Shown in pieces: positions 41,804-51,456 of a DNA stretch of 64,000 nt; position 1 is the stretch's first letter, and the number at the start of each line of letters is the position of its first letter. The stretch comes from Planctomycetota bacterium. GTDB taxonomy: Bacteria > Planctomycetota > UBA1135. Below the pieces are notes generated by a model. It had not been told where the DNA came from. It saw nothing but the letters and a program-made list of their open reading frames with translations, and made no database searches. Location: NCBI GenBank assembly GCA_018671175.1, contig JABHIE010000029.1, forward strand, positions 190,673 through 254,672, given 5' to 3'. Both the position numbers and the translations under genes were made by a program.

Positions 41804-43444
41804 TTAGTGAGCGGGGTTGGGCGCGGGAAAGGGCTTCAACGGGGGCATATGCTGTGTTTCACCGTTGTCGTCATCACTTGAAGTGTAGCCTAGGCTATCG
41901 AGGGTGGCCTGCTCTTCGGCGGTTTTGCTCGGTGCCCATCGATGCGGAATCGGAGAATGAGGCAACGATGCGCTCATTGCTTCACTCTGCAAGAAGTCAA
42001 CACGAAACAGTTTGACAGCCTCTTGGTAACGCGGGTCTTTTTGGGGCAGCGGGTGCATCTCTTTTGGGTCTTCGGCTCGGTCAAAAACAAGGAGCGCGCC
42101 ATTTGCGTTGGCCCGCTTTTGCCGTACAGCTAAACCCGCTGCGTTTGAGTTATTGCCATCAATGCCAAAACCACGAATGACCGTGTAACGAGTGTTTCTC
42201 CAGCTATCCTGGATGTTTGGCCCCGAAGGCGACCCAAAGAATATGCGCCCTAGAGCGCCATGCTGAGTGGATTGGCCTTCGAGCTCAGGTCGCAAACTCA
42301 CCCCTTCGGAATGAGGTAGGGCGGGGATGCCCGCAAAATCAAGCAAGGTCGGCGCAATATCATAAATGCGGCTCACGGAACTCACGCGTGCGCCAGAATC
42401 GGCAACACCCGGGATGTGCAAAATCATCGGGATGCGCATCAACTCTGCATAAAGCGTCGAGCGGTGCCCGATGCTGCCATGCTCAAAAAACTCATCACCA
42501 TGGTCACCGACGATGGCGATAATTGTGTTATCGGCCAGGCCTGACTGCTCAAGCTGGGAAAGAATCATTCCGATGTGGCGATCGACCCAGTGGATCTCGG
42601 CCTCATAAAGGGCTTGCACATGCTCTAAATCACGGTCAGAAATCCGCCGCTCATGGGGCGGTGTCGTGCTGCGGACTGCCCCATTGAAATACCAATTCTC
42701 GCCAATCATTTGGCCCTTGTAGCCGGGGTCGAATTTGCCTGCTAACCCAAGCTCGGCGGCATCAGGAATATGATCGTAATGTGCGTCAAAATAATGAAGG
42801 AATAAGAAGAAAGGTTTCTGCCCCACATCAGAAAGGAAGCGATCCGCATGAGCATTGACGCGAGGTGAAGTAATGTCAAGATGACTCAATCGGTCGCGCA
42901 TGACTTTTGCAAAACTCGGCGGCGGCGGAGGGCCACCCTGCCTTTCGTTGCTGGTCATCCAGATTTGAATCCTTTGCGCTAAATCATCTGGAGTCATCAT
43001 GCCGGATGCGTAATCATCAAAACCATCTCCGAAACCGTATTTTGGGTCGAGGTATGGTCCACTAAAAAAGCCGCCTGTTCGGTAACCGGCTTCATGGAAA
43101 CCAGCCGCCAAAGTTTTGTGCAGTGGGTCGCGGCGGTAATCATCAATTTCAACGCCGTGATGCCTGTCGCTCAAACCGGTCATCAATGAGACATGAGAAG
43201 GGAGCGTCCAGCTAGTCGTCGTAAAGGCATCGTCAAAAACAGTGCTCTTTGCTGAAAGTGCATCAAGATTTGGAGAGAGCTCGATGCCCTGGGCAAAGAG
43301 TGGCTCGCGCCCATACACACCTAAGTAATCTCGGCGCAGCGAATCGATGCTAATTAAGATGACATTCGGGCGCGGAGCTTCTGGCTGCCCGCAAGAAACG
43401 AGGCAAAGAGAAAGCGCAAAAAAAGGAAAAATGCGGCGCAACAT
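41804..43444 (-). CDS. Sulfatase-superfamily lipoprotein (alkaline phosphatase fold)
   Basis: Lipobox LCLVSC, NVILISIDSLRRDYLGVYG, TSWTLPSHVSLMTGL, VGDHGDEFFEHG. Start 43444 preferred. Confidence 0.85.
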   Translation of the reverse strand: MLRRIFPFFALSLCLVSCGQPEAPRPNVILISIDSLRRDYLGVYGREPLFAQGIELSPNLDALSAKSTVFDDAFTTTSWTLPSHVSLMTGLSDRHHGVEIDDYRRDPLHKTLAAGFHEAGYRTGGFFSGPYLDPKYGFGDGFDDYASGMMTPDDLAQRIQIWMTSNERQGGPPPPPSFAKVMRDRLSHLDITSPRVNAHADRFLSDVGQKPFFLFLHYFDAHYDHIPDAAELGLAGKFDPGYKGQMIGENWYFNGAVRSTTPPHERRISDRDLEHVQALYEAEIHWVDRHIGMILSQLEQSGLADNTIIAIVGDHGDEFFEHGSIGHRSTLYAELMRIPMILHIPGVADSGARVSSVSRIYDIAPTLLDFAGIPALPHSEGVSLRPELEGQSTQHGALGRIFFGSPSGPNIQDSWRNTRYTVIRGFGIDGNNSNAAGLAVRQKRANANGALLVFDRAEDPKEMHPLPQKDPRYQEAVKLFRVDFLQSEAMSASLPHSPIPHRWAPSKTAEEQATLDSLGYTSSDDDNGETQHMPPLKPFPAPNPAH

Positions 43445-43446
43445 GG

Positions 43447-44523
43447 TTAAGGCTGGAGGATGGTCCAAGGTAAGGTCAGGAAGGGGTGCTCTGGGTGCTC
43501 TGTCGAAATGCGTAGCTCGCCGGTCTGGCTCGTGAGTGGCTCAACACCATCATAAATCAAGCTCAGCTCCCAGCGATGCCCGGGCTCAAGCACTTGCAAA
43601 TCAGCGCGCAAGCCCTCTGGCAAAAGTGCATGATTAATGCTCGGTGTGGGGATGGAATCAACGCCCTTATTGAGCATGGTGCAAAGCGTGGGGGCCGTTT
43701 GTCCTGAACGCACGAGCACGCGGTTCGGGTGCAAACTTATATCAGCTACAACCACCCCTCGCACTTCAAATCGAATTGGCGGTGCTTCAGGTAGGTCTGT
43801 CATGAGTAGGAATTGCTTTCGAAAAGGCCCTAAAGGCATCTCTCGCGGCGCAGTCACATGGATGTTCCAGGCAGATACGCCATTTTGCTCAAACGATTCT
43901 TTGCGCAGAAGCCATCCGTCGATTTGCTCAGGAAGGATGACATCAAATACTTTGTCGTCGTGAGCGCGGAGGCCAACCCACCCCGATGCGCGCTCACGGA
44001 CACTAATGTTTTTCAGGTCAATGCTGCGCGGCTCAAGGCGGAACGGGTTGTAAATGTCGCAAGCCCACTCAAGCGTGATGGCTGGGTGGTCTTCGAACAC
44101 AACGGGGATGCCCCCGACTCGATAGGAGATGGGTTCGCGGAAACGCGCAGTGTCGAGCTGAATCGTGAGCTGCACTTCTTCTTGTGGCGCCAAAGTAAGC
44201 CCAGTGCCGCGTCGATCAAATTTGCGGTGCGCCGCACGACCCTTGCGGGAAGGGAAGAAGAGCTCAAAACGATTGCATGAGCAGCTCGTGGGGCCAATCC
44301 TTGAAATGACGAGCGACTCATTCAAAGTATTGCTTAGCGTAATCACGCCTGAGGTTGATGCGCCAAAGGTGACGCGCGGCAATTCAAGTCGCTGTGGCGA
44401 GTGCTGCAATACATGGGCTTTGCTTGAGACCGCTGAATCTTGGGCGCAACTAGAAAGTAGAAGCAGCAGCAGGGCAAAGCACTTGGAAAAAGCTCCAAGA
44501 AGAGGGCGGGCGTGGGGCGACAT
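43447..44523 (-). CDS. DUF1573-domain lipoprotein
   Basis: Lipobox LLSSC; GVITLSNTLNESLVISRIGPTSCSCNRFE, typical DUF1573 landmark. Confidence 0.8.
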   Translation of the reverse strand: MSPHARPLLGAFSKCFALLLLLLSSCAQDSAVSSKAHVLQHSPQRLELPRVTFGASTSGVITLSNTLNESLVISRIGPTSCSCNRFELFFPSRKGRAAHRKFDRRGTGLTLAPQEEVQLTIQLDTARFREPISYRVGGIPVVFEDHPAITLEWACDIYNPFRLEPRSIDLKNISVRERASGWVGLRAHDDKVFDVILPEQIDGWLLRKESFEQNGVSAWNIHVTAPREMPLGPFRKQFLLMTDLPEAPPIRFEVRGVVVADISLHPNRVLVRSGQTAPTLCTMLNKGVDSIPTPSINHALLPEGLRADLQVLEPGHRWELSLIYDGVEPLTSQTGELRISTEHPEHPFLTLPWTILQP

Positions 44524-44543
44524 GAGGGCTTATCCTACTCTCC

Positions 44544-45812
44544 ATGAGCCCCGTCTACCCCCTTGCTGCCTCTGCTGATCCTGAAGTCCACGCCGCCATG
44601 CTTGCTGAGTTGCGTCGCCAGGAAGAGCAAATCGAACTCATCGCGAGCGAAAACCACACGAGCCCCCAAGTTATGGAAGCCATGGGCTCGGTCTTGACTA
44701 ATAAATATGCCGAGGGCTACCCTGGGCGTCGCTATTACGGCGGATGTGAGCATGTTGATGTCATCGAGATGATGGCGCGCGAACGCCTTAAAGAGCTCTT
44801 CTCTGCCGAGGCCTCAAATGTGCAGCCATCCAGTGGTTCTCAAGCCAATCAAGCGGCTCTCTTGGCACTTGCTGAGCCGGGTGACACCATTTTGGCCATG
44901 GATTTAAATCATGGTGGCCACTTGAGCCACGGCCACCCGAAAAACGCATCGGGTATCTTTTATAACTTTGTGCACTACGGAGTCTCTGCTGAAACAGAGA
45001 CAATCGATTACGATGCGCTTGAGGCGCAGACTAAAGAAGTCCGCCCCACGGTTTTGTTGGCGGGTGCGAGTGCATACCCACGCACACTTGATTTTGAGCG
45101 CCTTGCGGCCATCGCAAAAAGTGTCGACGCAGCTCTGATGGTTGACATGGCACACATCGCGGGTTTGGTCGCTGCGGGTCTTCACCCGTCGCCCGTGCCG
45201 CATGCAGATGTCGTCACGATGACCACGCATAAAACTTTGCGCGGCCCTCGTGGGGGTGCCATCGTTTGTAAAAAGGCCTGGATTAAAAAGGTCAATTCAG
45301 CTGTTTTCCCTGGCATGCAGGGCGGCCCATTAATGCATGTAATTGCCGCAAAGGCTATTGCTTTTGCTGAGGCCCTGAAGCCAGACTTCCGCGAGTATCA
45401 AGAGCGTGTCTTGGCCAACGCACAGGCGCTTGCAAAGGGTTTAACTGAGCGAGGCATCCGCCTGGTTTCCCAGGGCACCGACAACCATTTGATGTTGGTC
45501 GACCTGCGTGGCCCCGAAGGCCCGGGGGTTACGGGTGCGCAAGCCGAAGACTGGCTCCACGCCGCCGGAATCACGGCCAATAAGAATCTCATCCCGTTTG
45601 ATCCTGAAAAGCCGATGCAAACTTCTGGTTTGCGCATTGGCACGCCAGCAGTGACGACGCGTGGTTTTACAACCGCCGACATGGACGACATCGCCGACTG
45701 GATGAATCGCATCGTCCGTAGCGGCGGCGACGAAACTCTCATCGCGGAAATTGCGAAAAAGTCCGCCGCGCTTTGTCAGGCACGACGGATTTATCCTCAT
45801 CTTGAGGCTTAG
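44544..45812 (+). CDS. glyA: Serine hydroxymethyltransferase
   Basis: [57 protein letters not shown]. Confidence 0.97.
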   Translation: MSPVYPLAASADPEVHAAMLAELRRQEEQIELIASENHTSPQVMEAMGSVLTNKYAEGYPGRRYYGGCEHVDVIEMMARERLKELFSAEASNVQPSSGSQANQAALLALAEPGDTILAMDLNHGGHLSHGHPKNASGIFYNFVHYGVSAETETIDYDALEAQTKEVRPTVLLAGASAYPRTLDFERLAAIAKSVDAALMVDMAHIAGLVAAGLHPSPVPHADVVTMTTHKTLRGPRGGAIVCKKAWIKKVNSAVFPGMQGGPLMHVIAAKAIAFAEALKPDFREYQERVLANAQALAKGLTERGIRLVSQGTDNHLMLVDLRGPEGPGVTGAQAEDWLHAAGITANKNLIPFDPEKPMQTSGLRIGTPAVTTRGFTTADMDDIADWMNRIVRSGGDETLIAEIAKKSAALCQARRIYPHLEA

Positions 45813-45854
45813 TTGCCGCAGCGCTCGGTTGCTGCAGCTGTCAGTAGCCAAGTG

Positions 45855-46358
45855 CTAAGCCTTAAGCCGCTCTTGTAAGGCCGCGTCTTTTTGTTGGACG
45901 CGGTCTTTTTGTTTTAGCGTGAAAGCATCTAACTGCGTTGCTAACTCGGCATCTGAAACAGCCAAAATCCGGATCGCCAAGAGGGCCGCATTGACTGGGC
46001 CACCAGAATTGGCGCCAAGAGTACCAACCGGGACACCGCCTGGCATCTGTACGGTTGCGAGCAGGGCATCTAGCCCACCTAATGGCGGGTTGTCCATTGG
46101 GATGCCCAATACGGGCAAAGTTGTATGAGCGGCAATGACGCCCGCTAAGTGAGCCGCGCCACCTGCGGCGCAAATGATGACCTCAAGGCCGTTAGCGCGG
46201 GCATCGCTTGCAAATGCGCAAGCCTCTGTAGGGGTGCGATGCGCAGATAAAACGCGCACGGTCGGCTCGACGCCAAATTCGCGAAGAGTCTTGACGCAAG
46301 ATTCTAGGCGGGGGAAATCCGAATCGGATCCCATGAGAAGGGCAACGCGGTTGTTCAT
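45855..46358 (-). CDS. purE: N5-carboxyaminoimidazole ribonucleotide mutase
   Basis: VALLMGSDSDFPRLE, VRVLSAHRTPTEACAFA, AAGGAAHLAGVIAAHTTLPVLGIPM. Confidence 0.95.
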   Translation of the reverse strand: MNNRVALLMGSDSDFPRLESCVKTLREFGVEPTVRVLSAHRTPTEACAFASDARANGLEVIICAAGGAAHLAGVIAAHTTLPVLGIPMDNPPLGGLDALLATVQMPGGVPVGTLGANSGGPVNAALLAIRILAVSDAELATQLDAFTLKQKDRVQQKDAALQERLKA

Positions 46359-46930
46359 GAGTGTTGGGCTTGCAAAGCAGTGCGGAGGAGGGTTTGGAAG
46401 TCAGCCGACGAGCCGGCAGTCTCAGTTGCGGTTTGTGCCGCACGGCGGGCGTCTGCGGGGGAAAACCCTAACTCGCCAAGAACATGAATCAGCTCGGTGC
46501 CCGAGGCTTGGGCGGCGGGCATGGACGCCAATTCGCTGAGATGGTCGCGCAACTCAATGATTAGGCGGTCTGCAGTTTTGCGCCCAATGCCTTTGATTGC
46601 ACAGAGCTCTTTATGATTTTCGTCGAGGATGGCTCGCGCCAAATCGCCAGGAGCAAGAGAACTGAGTAAGGCCAACGCGCAAGATGGGCCCACGCCATTG
46701 ACGCGAAGTAGTCGGCGAAATAAAGCACGCTCGGCTTCTTCTGCAAAACCAAAAAGGACGAGGTTGGTTTCGCTAACCGAGAGGTGTGTGAGCAAGCGCA
46801 TCTTTTGGCCCTCAAGCATTTGCGTGGCCGTGCGCGCGGAAACGCGGAGTTGCCAACCGACGCCACCGACATTGAGGACTACGGAATCGGGCCCCGTTGA
46901 TTCAACGAGGCCCTCTAAGAATGCGTACAT
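46355..46930 (-). CDS. ruvA: Holliday junction DNA helicase subunit RuvA
   Basis: MYAFLEGLVE..., LRVNGVGPSCALALLS, IKGIGRKTADRLIIELRD. Confidence 0.93.
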   Translation of the reverse strand: MYAFLEGLVESTGPDSVVLNVGGVGWQLRVSARTATQMLEGQKMRLLTHLSVSETNLVLFGFAEEAERALFRRLLRVNGVGPSCALALLSSLAPGDLARAILDENHKELCAIKGIGRKTADRLIIELRDHLSELASMPAAQASGTELIHVLGELGFSPADARRAAQTATETAGSSADFQTLLRTALQAQHS

Positions 46931-46941
46931 CGAGTGAGGGG

Positions 46942-48318
46942 TTAGCCTTCGAACTCGGCGTTGTTTCCGCTACCAGAAGAGCGGAGCGAGAGATCAAACT
47001 CAGTGAGGCGAATCTTTAGCTCTTCAAGAGAGGTGATGCCAAAGTTTGGCATCGACATCAAGTCTTCTTCGGAGTAGCGAAGGATGTCACTCACGCGGTG
47101 CAGGTTGAGTCGCTCAACTAAAGCGCGGTGGCAACGAACGGATAGGTTTAGACCAGAAATTTGCAGCTCAAGAGCTTCGCGCATTTCATCGGTGAGTGGG
47201 CCAAGCCAAGCCAGCTCGCGCTCAACATCAAAACCTGAATCGGATTCAAACTCATCAGGCACCAAGAATGTGCCGTCATCGCGGCGCATGCCAAGACGGA
47301 GATTCTTAGCGGTCAGAACGCGTTTGATTTCGTTGAGTGAGGTTTCGCCGAAATTCTTGAACTCAAGAAGCTCAAGCTCGGTGTGGGAAACCAGCTCTTG
47401 CAGACTGCGGATGTCCATCGAGGCCAGGCAATTGCGTGCGCGGACCGAGAGCTCGAAATCAGTAATTGGCGTGCGCAAGACCTTCATGAGTTGGTCGTGG
47501 CGGTGCTCGAGATCCTCGTCGTAGTACATGTCGAGGGACTCATGCGCATCTTGGAAGAACAGGATGGCGCGCTTATCGTTTGGATTTGAGCGGAGTGCTG
47601 CTGAGAAGCAACCGCAAGCCTTTTCGAAGTTGCCTTGGTCTTCGTGAAGAATGCCTGCATTCAGCAAAACCGAAAGTGGCACCGGGCGGTGGGTGAGCAG
47701 CTCGCCGTATTGGCGGAGGGCTTCCTCTTCGTCGCCGTGAAGGTCGGCGCGGTAGGCAAGACGACTGCGCGCTGAAATGTGCGCATCATCGATGGCGATG
47801 GCTTCGCTGTAAGCAGTAGCCGCACCAGTGTATTCGCCATCTTGCTCAAGTAAGCGGCCTTGGAAGTAGAGCTTGTCTGCTTCGGTGACCTTTGCGGTTT
47901 TGAGTGCTTTGCGCAAGCTTTCGAAATTAAGGCAGGCCGTCAAAGCGTGAAGCTCAGCAGCTGCCATCACGGCATCGGCTGAAGTGGAGCAACCTGAAAG
48001 TAACTCACATGCTTCTTGTTTACGGTCTAATTCGCGCAGGCCATCGCCACGGACAAATTTAGAAAGGTCATCTAGGCCGTCACCGGCGCTGTCAATGGCC
48101 TTGCCGTATTCACCGCAAACCCAAGCACCAAGCATGGCCAACTTATCGTTGCCACCTTGACGGGCGTCGCGGACGGCAGATGCGAATTTATCCGCAGCAG
48201 CCGTGTCGTGGAGGTAAGTCGCACGACAGGCAGCCAATTCCGAAGGAGTGGCTGGTGGTGCGGCGAAAAAAGCGGCCGTGTCGACCGTAGAGGGGGCTTC
48301 CAGTTCTTGCATGTTCAT
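46942..48318 (-). CDS. TPR protein with two C-terminal RNA polymerase alpha-CTD-like domains
   Basis: Copy 1 ITDFELSVRARNCLASMDIRSLQELVSHTELELLEFKNFGETSLNEIKRVLTAKNLRLGM and copy 2 ISGLNLSVRCHRALVERLNLHRVSDILRYSEEDLMSMPNFGITSLEELKIRLTEFDLSL match E. coli alphaCTD; N-terminal half is TPR-like. Confidence 0.9.
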   Translation of the reverse strand: MNMQELEAPSTVDTAAFFAAPPATPSELAACRATYLHDTAAADKFASAVRDARQGGNDKLAMLGAWVCGEYGKAIDSAGDGLDDLSKFVRGDGLRELDRKQEACELLSGCSTSADAVMAAAELHALTACLNFESLRKALKTAKVTEADKLYFQGRLLEQDGEYTGAATAYSEAIAIDDAHISARSRLAYRADLHGDEEEALRQYGELLTHRPVPLSVLLNAGILHEDQGNFEKACGCFSAALRSNPNDKRAILFFQDAHESLDMYYDEDLEHRHDQLMKVLRTPITDFELSVRARNCLASMDIRSLQELVSHTELELLEFKNFGETSLNEIKRVLTAKNLRLGMRRDDGTFLVPDEFESDSGFDVERELAWLGPLTDEMREALELQISGLNLSVRCHRALVERLNLHRVSDILRYSEEDLMSMPNFGITSLEELKIRLTEFDLSLRSSGSGNNAEFEG

Positions 48319-48416
48319 CAGAGCGATTTGGGCCGAGTAGTTTAGCGTTTACGGGCCTCTGACGCCAATTTTGCAATTCTCTGGAAGCGAGGGGGCTCGC
48401 GCGGCAAACTATTGGC

Positions 48417-49700
48417 ATGGATTGCTTCGAGGTTATTGGCGGTACTCCTCTTCAAGGAGAGGTTGAGGTGGCAGGTTCGAAAAATGGCACTCTGCCCTTG
48501 ATGGCAGCGGCCTTGCTCTCGAATGAGAGCAGCCAACTTGATGGTGTCCCCGCTCTTCGAGACATCCATACTCTTGCCGAGCTTTTGTCTTCTTTAGGCT
48601 TAAATACCCGTTTTGTCGCCCAATCCTTGCAATTAGTTCCATCAGGCCAAGACCTTTGGCAAGCTCCATATGACCTAGTGCGCCGTATGCGAGCATCCGT
48701 TTGCGTCTTGGGGCCACTCTTGGCGCGCACAGGTCACGCCTCGGTTCCTTTGCCAGGTGGGTGCGTCTTGGGCGTCCGCCCGATTGACTTGCATCTCCGT
48801 GGCATGGAATCCCTCGGCGCAAAAGTTGATTTGGCTGAAGGGTGCGTTCTGGCGACGGCTCCTAAAGGTGGGCTGCCTGGTGGCGAAGTCGATTTGTCTG
48901 GTCCGCGGGGGTCCACGGTGCTTGGCACGGCCAATGTTTTGATGGCCGCAACTTTGGCTAAGGGCGAGTCGGTCTTGCGCGGTGCTGCGTGCGAGCCAGA
49001 AATCGTAGTGCTTATTGATTTCTTAAATTCTGCGGGCGCTCAAATTGAGGGGGGAGGCACGGCAACTTTAAGAGTTCAGGGGGTCGATGAAATCCATGGC
49101 CTCAAAGGTAATGTCCCTCCAGACCGAATCGAAGCTGGCACTTTGCTTTTGGCCGCCGCCATGACGCGTGGGCATGTCAAATTGACACGCTGCCCCGTGC
49201 CTCAGCTACAGGCTTTGCTTGACACTCTTGAGCTTGCTGGAGTTCCTCTTGAGCGAGGCTCAGATTGGGTTCGCGTCCACGCTGAGGGCGCGATTTTCCG
49301 CAACCCCGTGATTCAGACGGCGCCCTATCCCGGGTATCCGACCGACTTGCAAGCGCAATGGATGGCATTCGCCACGCAGGCCGAGGGCACAACTTTGATT
49401 CGCGAAGGCATTTACCCCGAACGGTTTTTGCATGCGGCTGAGCTCGTCCGCCTTGGTGCGCAAATCGAGGTGTCCGATGGCTCAGCTCGCGTTCATGGGC
49501 CGACTCGTTTAAGCGGTGCGCCCGTATTGGCTTCTGATTTGAGAGCCAGTGCCGCTTTGGTCTTGGCTGGGTTGGTTGCTGAAGGGAAGACCGTTGTCAA
49601 GCGTGTCTACCATCTCGACCGAGGATACGAACGCCTCGAGGAAAAACTTTCCTCTTTAGGCGCAAGTGTGCGGCGAGTCGTAGACGAAATGGGGCCTTAA
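48417..49700 (+). CDS. murA: UDP-N-acetylglucosamine 1-carboxyvinyltransferase
   Basis: VAGSKNGTLPLMAAALL, RASVCVLGPLLARTGHASVPLPGGCVLGVRPIDLHLRG, PPDRIEAGTLL. Confidence 0.96.
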   Translation: MDCFEVIGGTPLQGEVEVAGSKNGTLPLMAAALLSNESSQLDGVPALRDIHTLAELLSSLGLNTRFVAQSLQLVPSGQDLWQAPYDLVRRMRASVCVLGPLLARTGHASVPLPGGCVLGVRPIDLHLRGMESLGAKVDLAEGCVLATAPKGGLPGGEVDLSGPRGSTVLGTANVLMAATLAKGESVLRGAACEPEIVVLIDFLNSAGAQIEGGGTATLRVQGVDEIHGLKGNVPPDRIEAGTLLLAAAMTRGHVKLTRCPVPQLQALLDTLELAGVPLERGSDWVRVHAEGAIFRNPVIQTAPYPGYPTDLQAQWMAFATQAEGTTLIREGIYPERFLHAAELVRLGAQIEVSDGSARVHGPTRLSGAPVLASDLRASAALVLAGLVAEGKTVVKRVYHLDRGYERLEEKLSSLGASVRRVVDEMGP

Positions 49701-49745
49701 TCGGTAGAATGCTCGGCTCGGGGCCGTCATCGCGCCCTTTCTAAC

Positions 49746-51131
49746 ATGCTCGAAAATCTCACCCAGTCGTTTGGCAAAGCGCTCGACCGTTTCCGCGGTA
49801 CGGGCAAGTTGTCTGAGAGTGACATCCAAGAAGGCCTTCGCGAGGTGCGGCGGTCTTTACTTGAGGCCGATGTCCATTTCAAGGTCGCCAAGGCATTTTG
49901 TGAGCGAGTCGCAATTCGTCTACAGGGTGATGAGCGCCTCAAGGCTGTTACTGGCAGTCAACAAGTTGTCGCGGCTTTCCAAGAAGAGCTGACGGCCCTC
50001 ATGAAGGGTGACTTGCCGGCACTGCCAGCCAACCCCGGCCATCCGATGGTTCTGCTGCTTGCAGGTTTGCAAGGTGCAGGTAAGACGACAAGTGCATCAA
50101 AGTTGGCGCTTTGGTTACGAAAGCGAAAAAACAGCAAGGTCTTGTTAGCCGCTTGCGACCTCCAGCGCCCTGGCGCGGTGGATCAACTGCAAACGCTCGG
50201 CAAGCAGCTCGATGTTGATGTCCACGCTGAGCAGCCTGGCCCTGGTGTTGACCCAGTTGGTGTGGCAAAGCGTGCGCTCCAAAAAGCCAAAGCCGAGCGA
50301 TACGATGTCCTCATTGTTGACTCCGCGGGTCGTCTTCATGTTGATGATGACCTCATGGGCGAGATTGAATCGGTTGCTAAAGCGGTCAAGCCCGATGCAT
50401 CCTATTTGGTGCTTGATGCCATGACAGGGCAAGACGCCGTCGAATCTGCGCGAGCTTTTTCAGATAGGCTCGATTTGCACGGCGTCATTCTGACCAAGAT
50501 GGATGGCGATGCTCGCGGTGGCGCTGCACTTAGTGTGCGTGAGGTTACTGGCCGCCAAATATGCTTCCTCGGCGTTGGCGAGAACCCCGGCGATTTCGAA
50601 GAATTCACCGCAGACCGCATGGCGGGGCGCATTCTTGACATGGGCGATATCGTGGGCTTGGTCGAAAAGGCTCAAGAAGCCGTCGACGAAGAAGCCGCCA
50701 TGGACGACTACATGCGCATGATGCAGGGTCGTTTCACCATGGAAGACCTGCTCGGGCAGTTCCGCATGATGAAAAAAATGGGTTCTATGAAAAAGCTCAT
50801 GGGTATGATGCCCGGAATGGGTAAAATGTCCGGCCTTGTCGACCAGATTGACGACCGTCAAATGGCTCGCATGGAAGCAATCGTGCTTTCCATGACCCCC
50901 AAGGAGCGGCTCCATCCCGAGCTGCTCGACGGCAGTCGCCGCCGCCGCATCGCTACTGGGTGTGGTCAGCAGGTCTCTGATGTCAATCGTTTGTACAAAT
51001 CATTCCAGCAAATGCAAAAGCAGATGCGCTCGATGAACAAGATGTTTTCGGGTGGGCGTTCTAAAAAACGCCTCCTCAAGCAACTTGGTCAAAAAGGCGG
51101 TTTGCCAGGCATGCCTGGACTTCCACGTTAG
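49746..51131 (+). CDS. ffh: Signal recognition particle protein Ffh
   Basis: GLQGAGKTTSASKLALWL, DSAGRLHVDDDLM, TKMDGDARGGAALS, Met-rich M domain. Confidence 0.97.
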   Translation: MLENLTQSFGKALDRFRGTGKLSESDIQEGLREVRRSLLEADVHFKVAKAFCERVAIRLQGDERLKAVTGSQQVVAAFQEELTALMKGDLPALPANPGHPMVLLLAGLQGAGKTTSASKLALWLRKRKNSKVLLAACDLQRPGAVDQLQTLGKQLDVDVHAEQPGPGVDPVGVAKRALQKAKAERYDVLIVDSAGRLHVDDDLMGEIESVAKAVKPDASYLVLDAMTGQDAVESARAFSDRLDLHGVILTKMDGDARGGAALSVREVTGRQICFLGVGENPGDFEEFTADRMAGRILDMGDIVGLVEKAQEAVDEEAAMDDYMRMMQGRFTMEDLLGQFRMMKKMGSMKKLMGMMPGMGKMSGLVDQIDDRQMARMEAIVLSMTPKERLHPELLDGSRRRRIATGCGQQVSDVNRLYKSFQQMQKQMRSMNKMFSGGRSKKRLLKQLGQKGGLPGMPGLPR

Positions 51132-51157
51132 TTCCAATAAATTAAAAAAATAAATAG

Positions 51158-51445
51158 ATGGCAGTCGTTCTGCGTCTTAAGCGTCTGGGCCGGAAAAACC
51201 GTCCCTTCTACCGCATTTGTGTCATGGATCGTCAGACTCGTCGTGACGGCCGTGCAATCGAAGAGTTGGGTTGGTATGACCCAATCAAAAAGGGTGATGG
51301 TGAGCACTTTGAGCTCAACGCCGAGCGTGCTGCCTACTGGATTAGCCAGGGTGCGCAGCCTTCCGGCACCGTCGCAAGTCTTCTTCGCCAGAAGAGCGTC
51401 CCTTTGACCGCTAAAGAAGCCCTCGCCGCACAGGCAGAGGCTTAA
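51158..51445 (+). CDS. rpsP: 30S ribosomal protein S16
   Basis: AVVLRLKRLGRKNRPFYRICVMDRQTRRDGRAIEELGWYDP. Confidence 0.97.
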   Translation: MAVVLRLKRLGRKNRPFYRICVMDRQTRRDGRAIEELGWYDPIKKGDGEHFELNAERAAYWISQGAQPSGTVASLLRQKSVPLTAKEALAAQAEA

Positions 51446-51456
51446 AGGCTCCTCGG

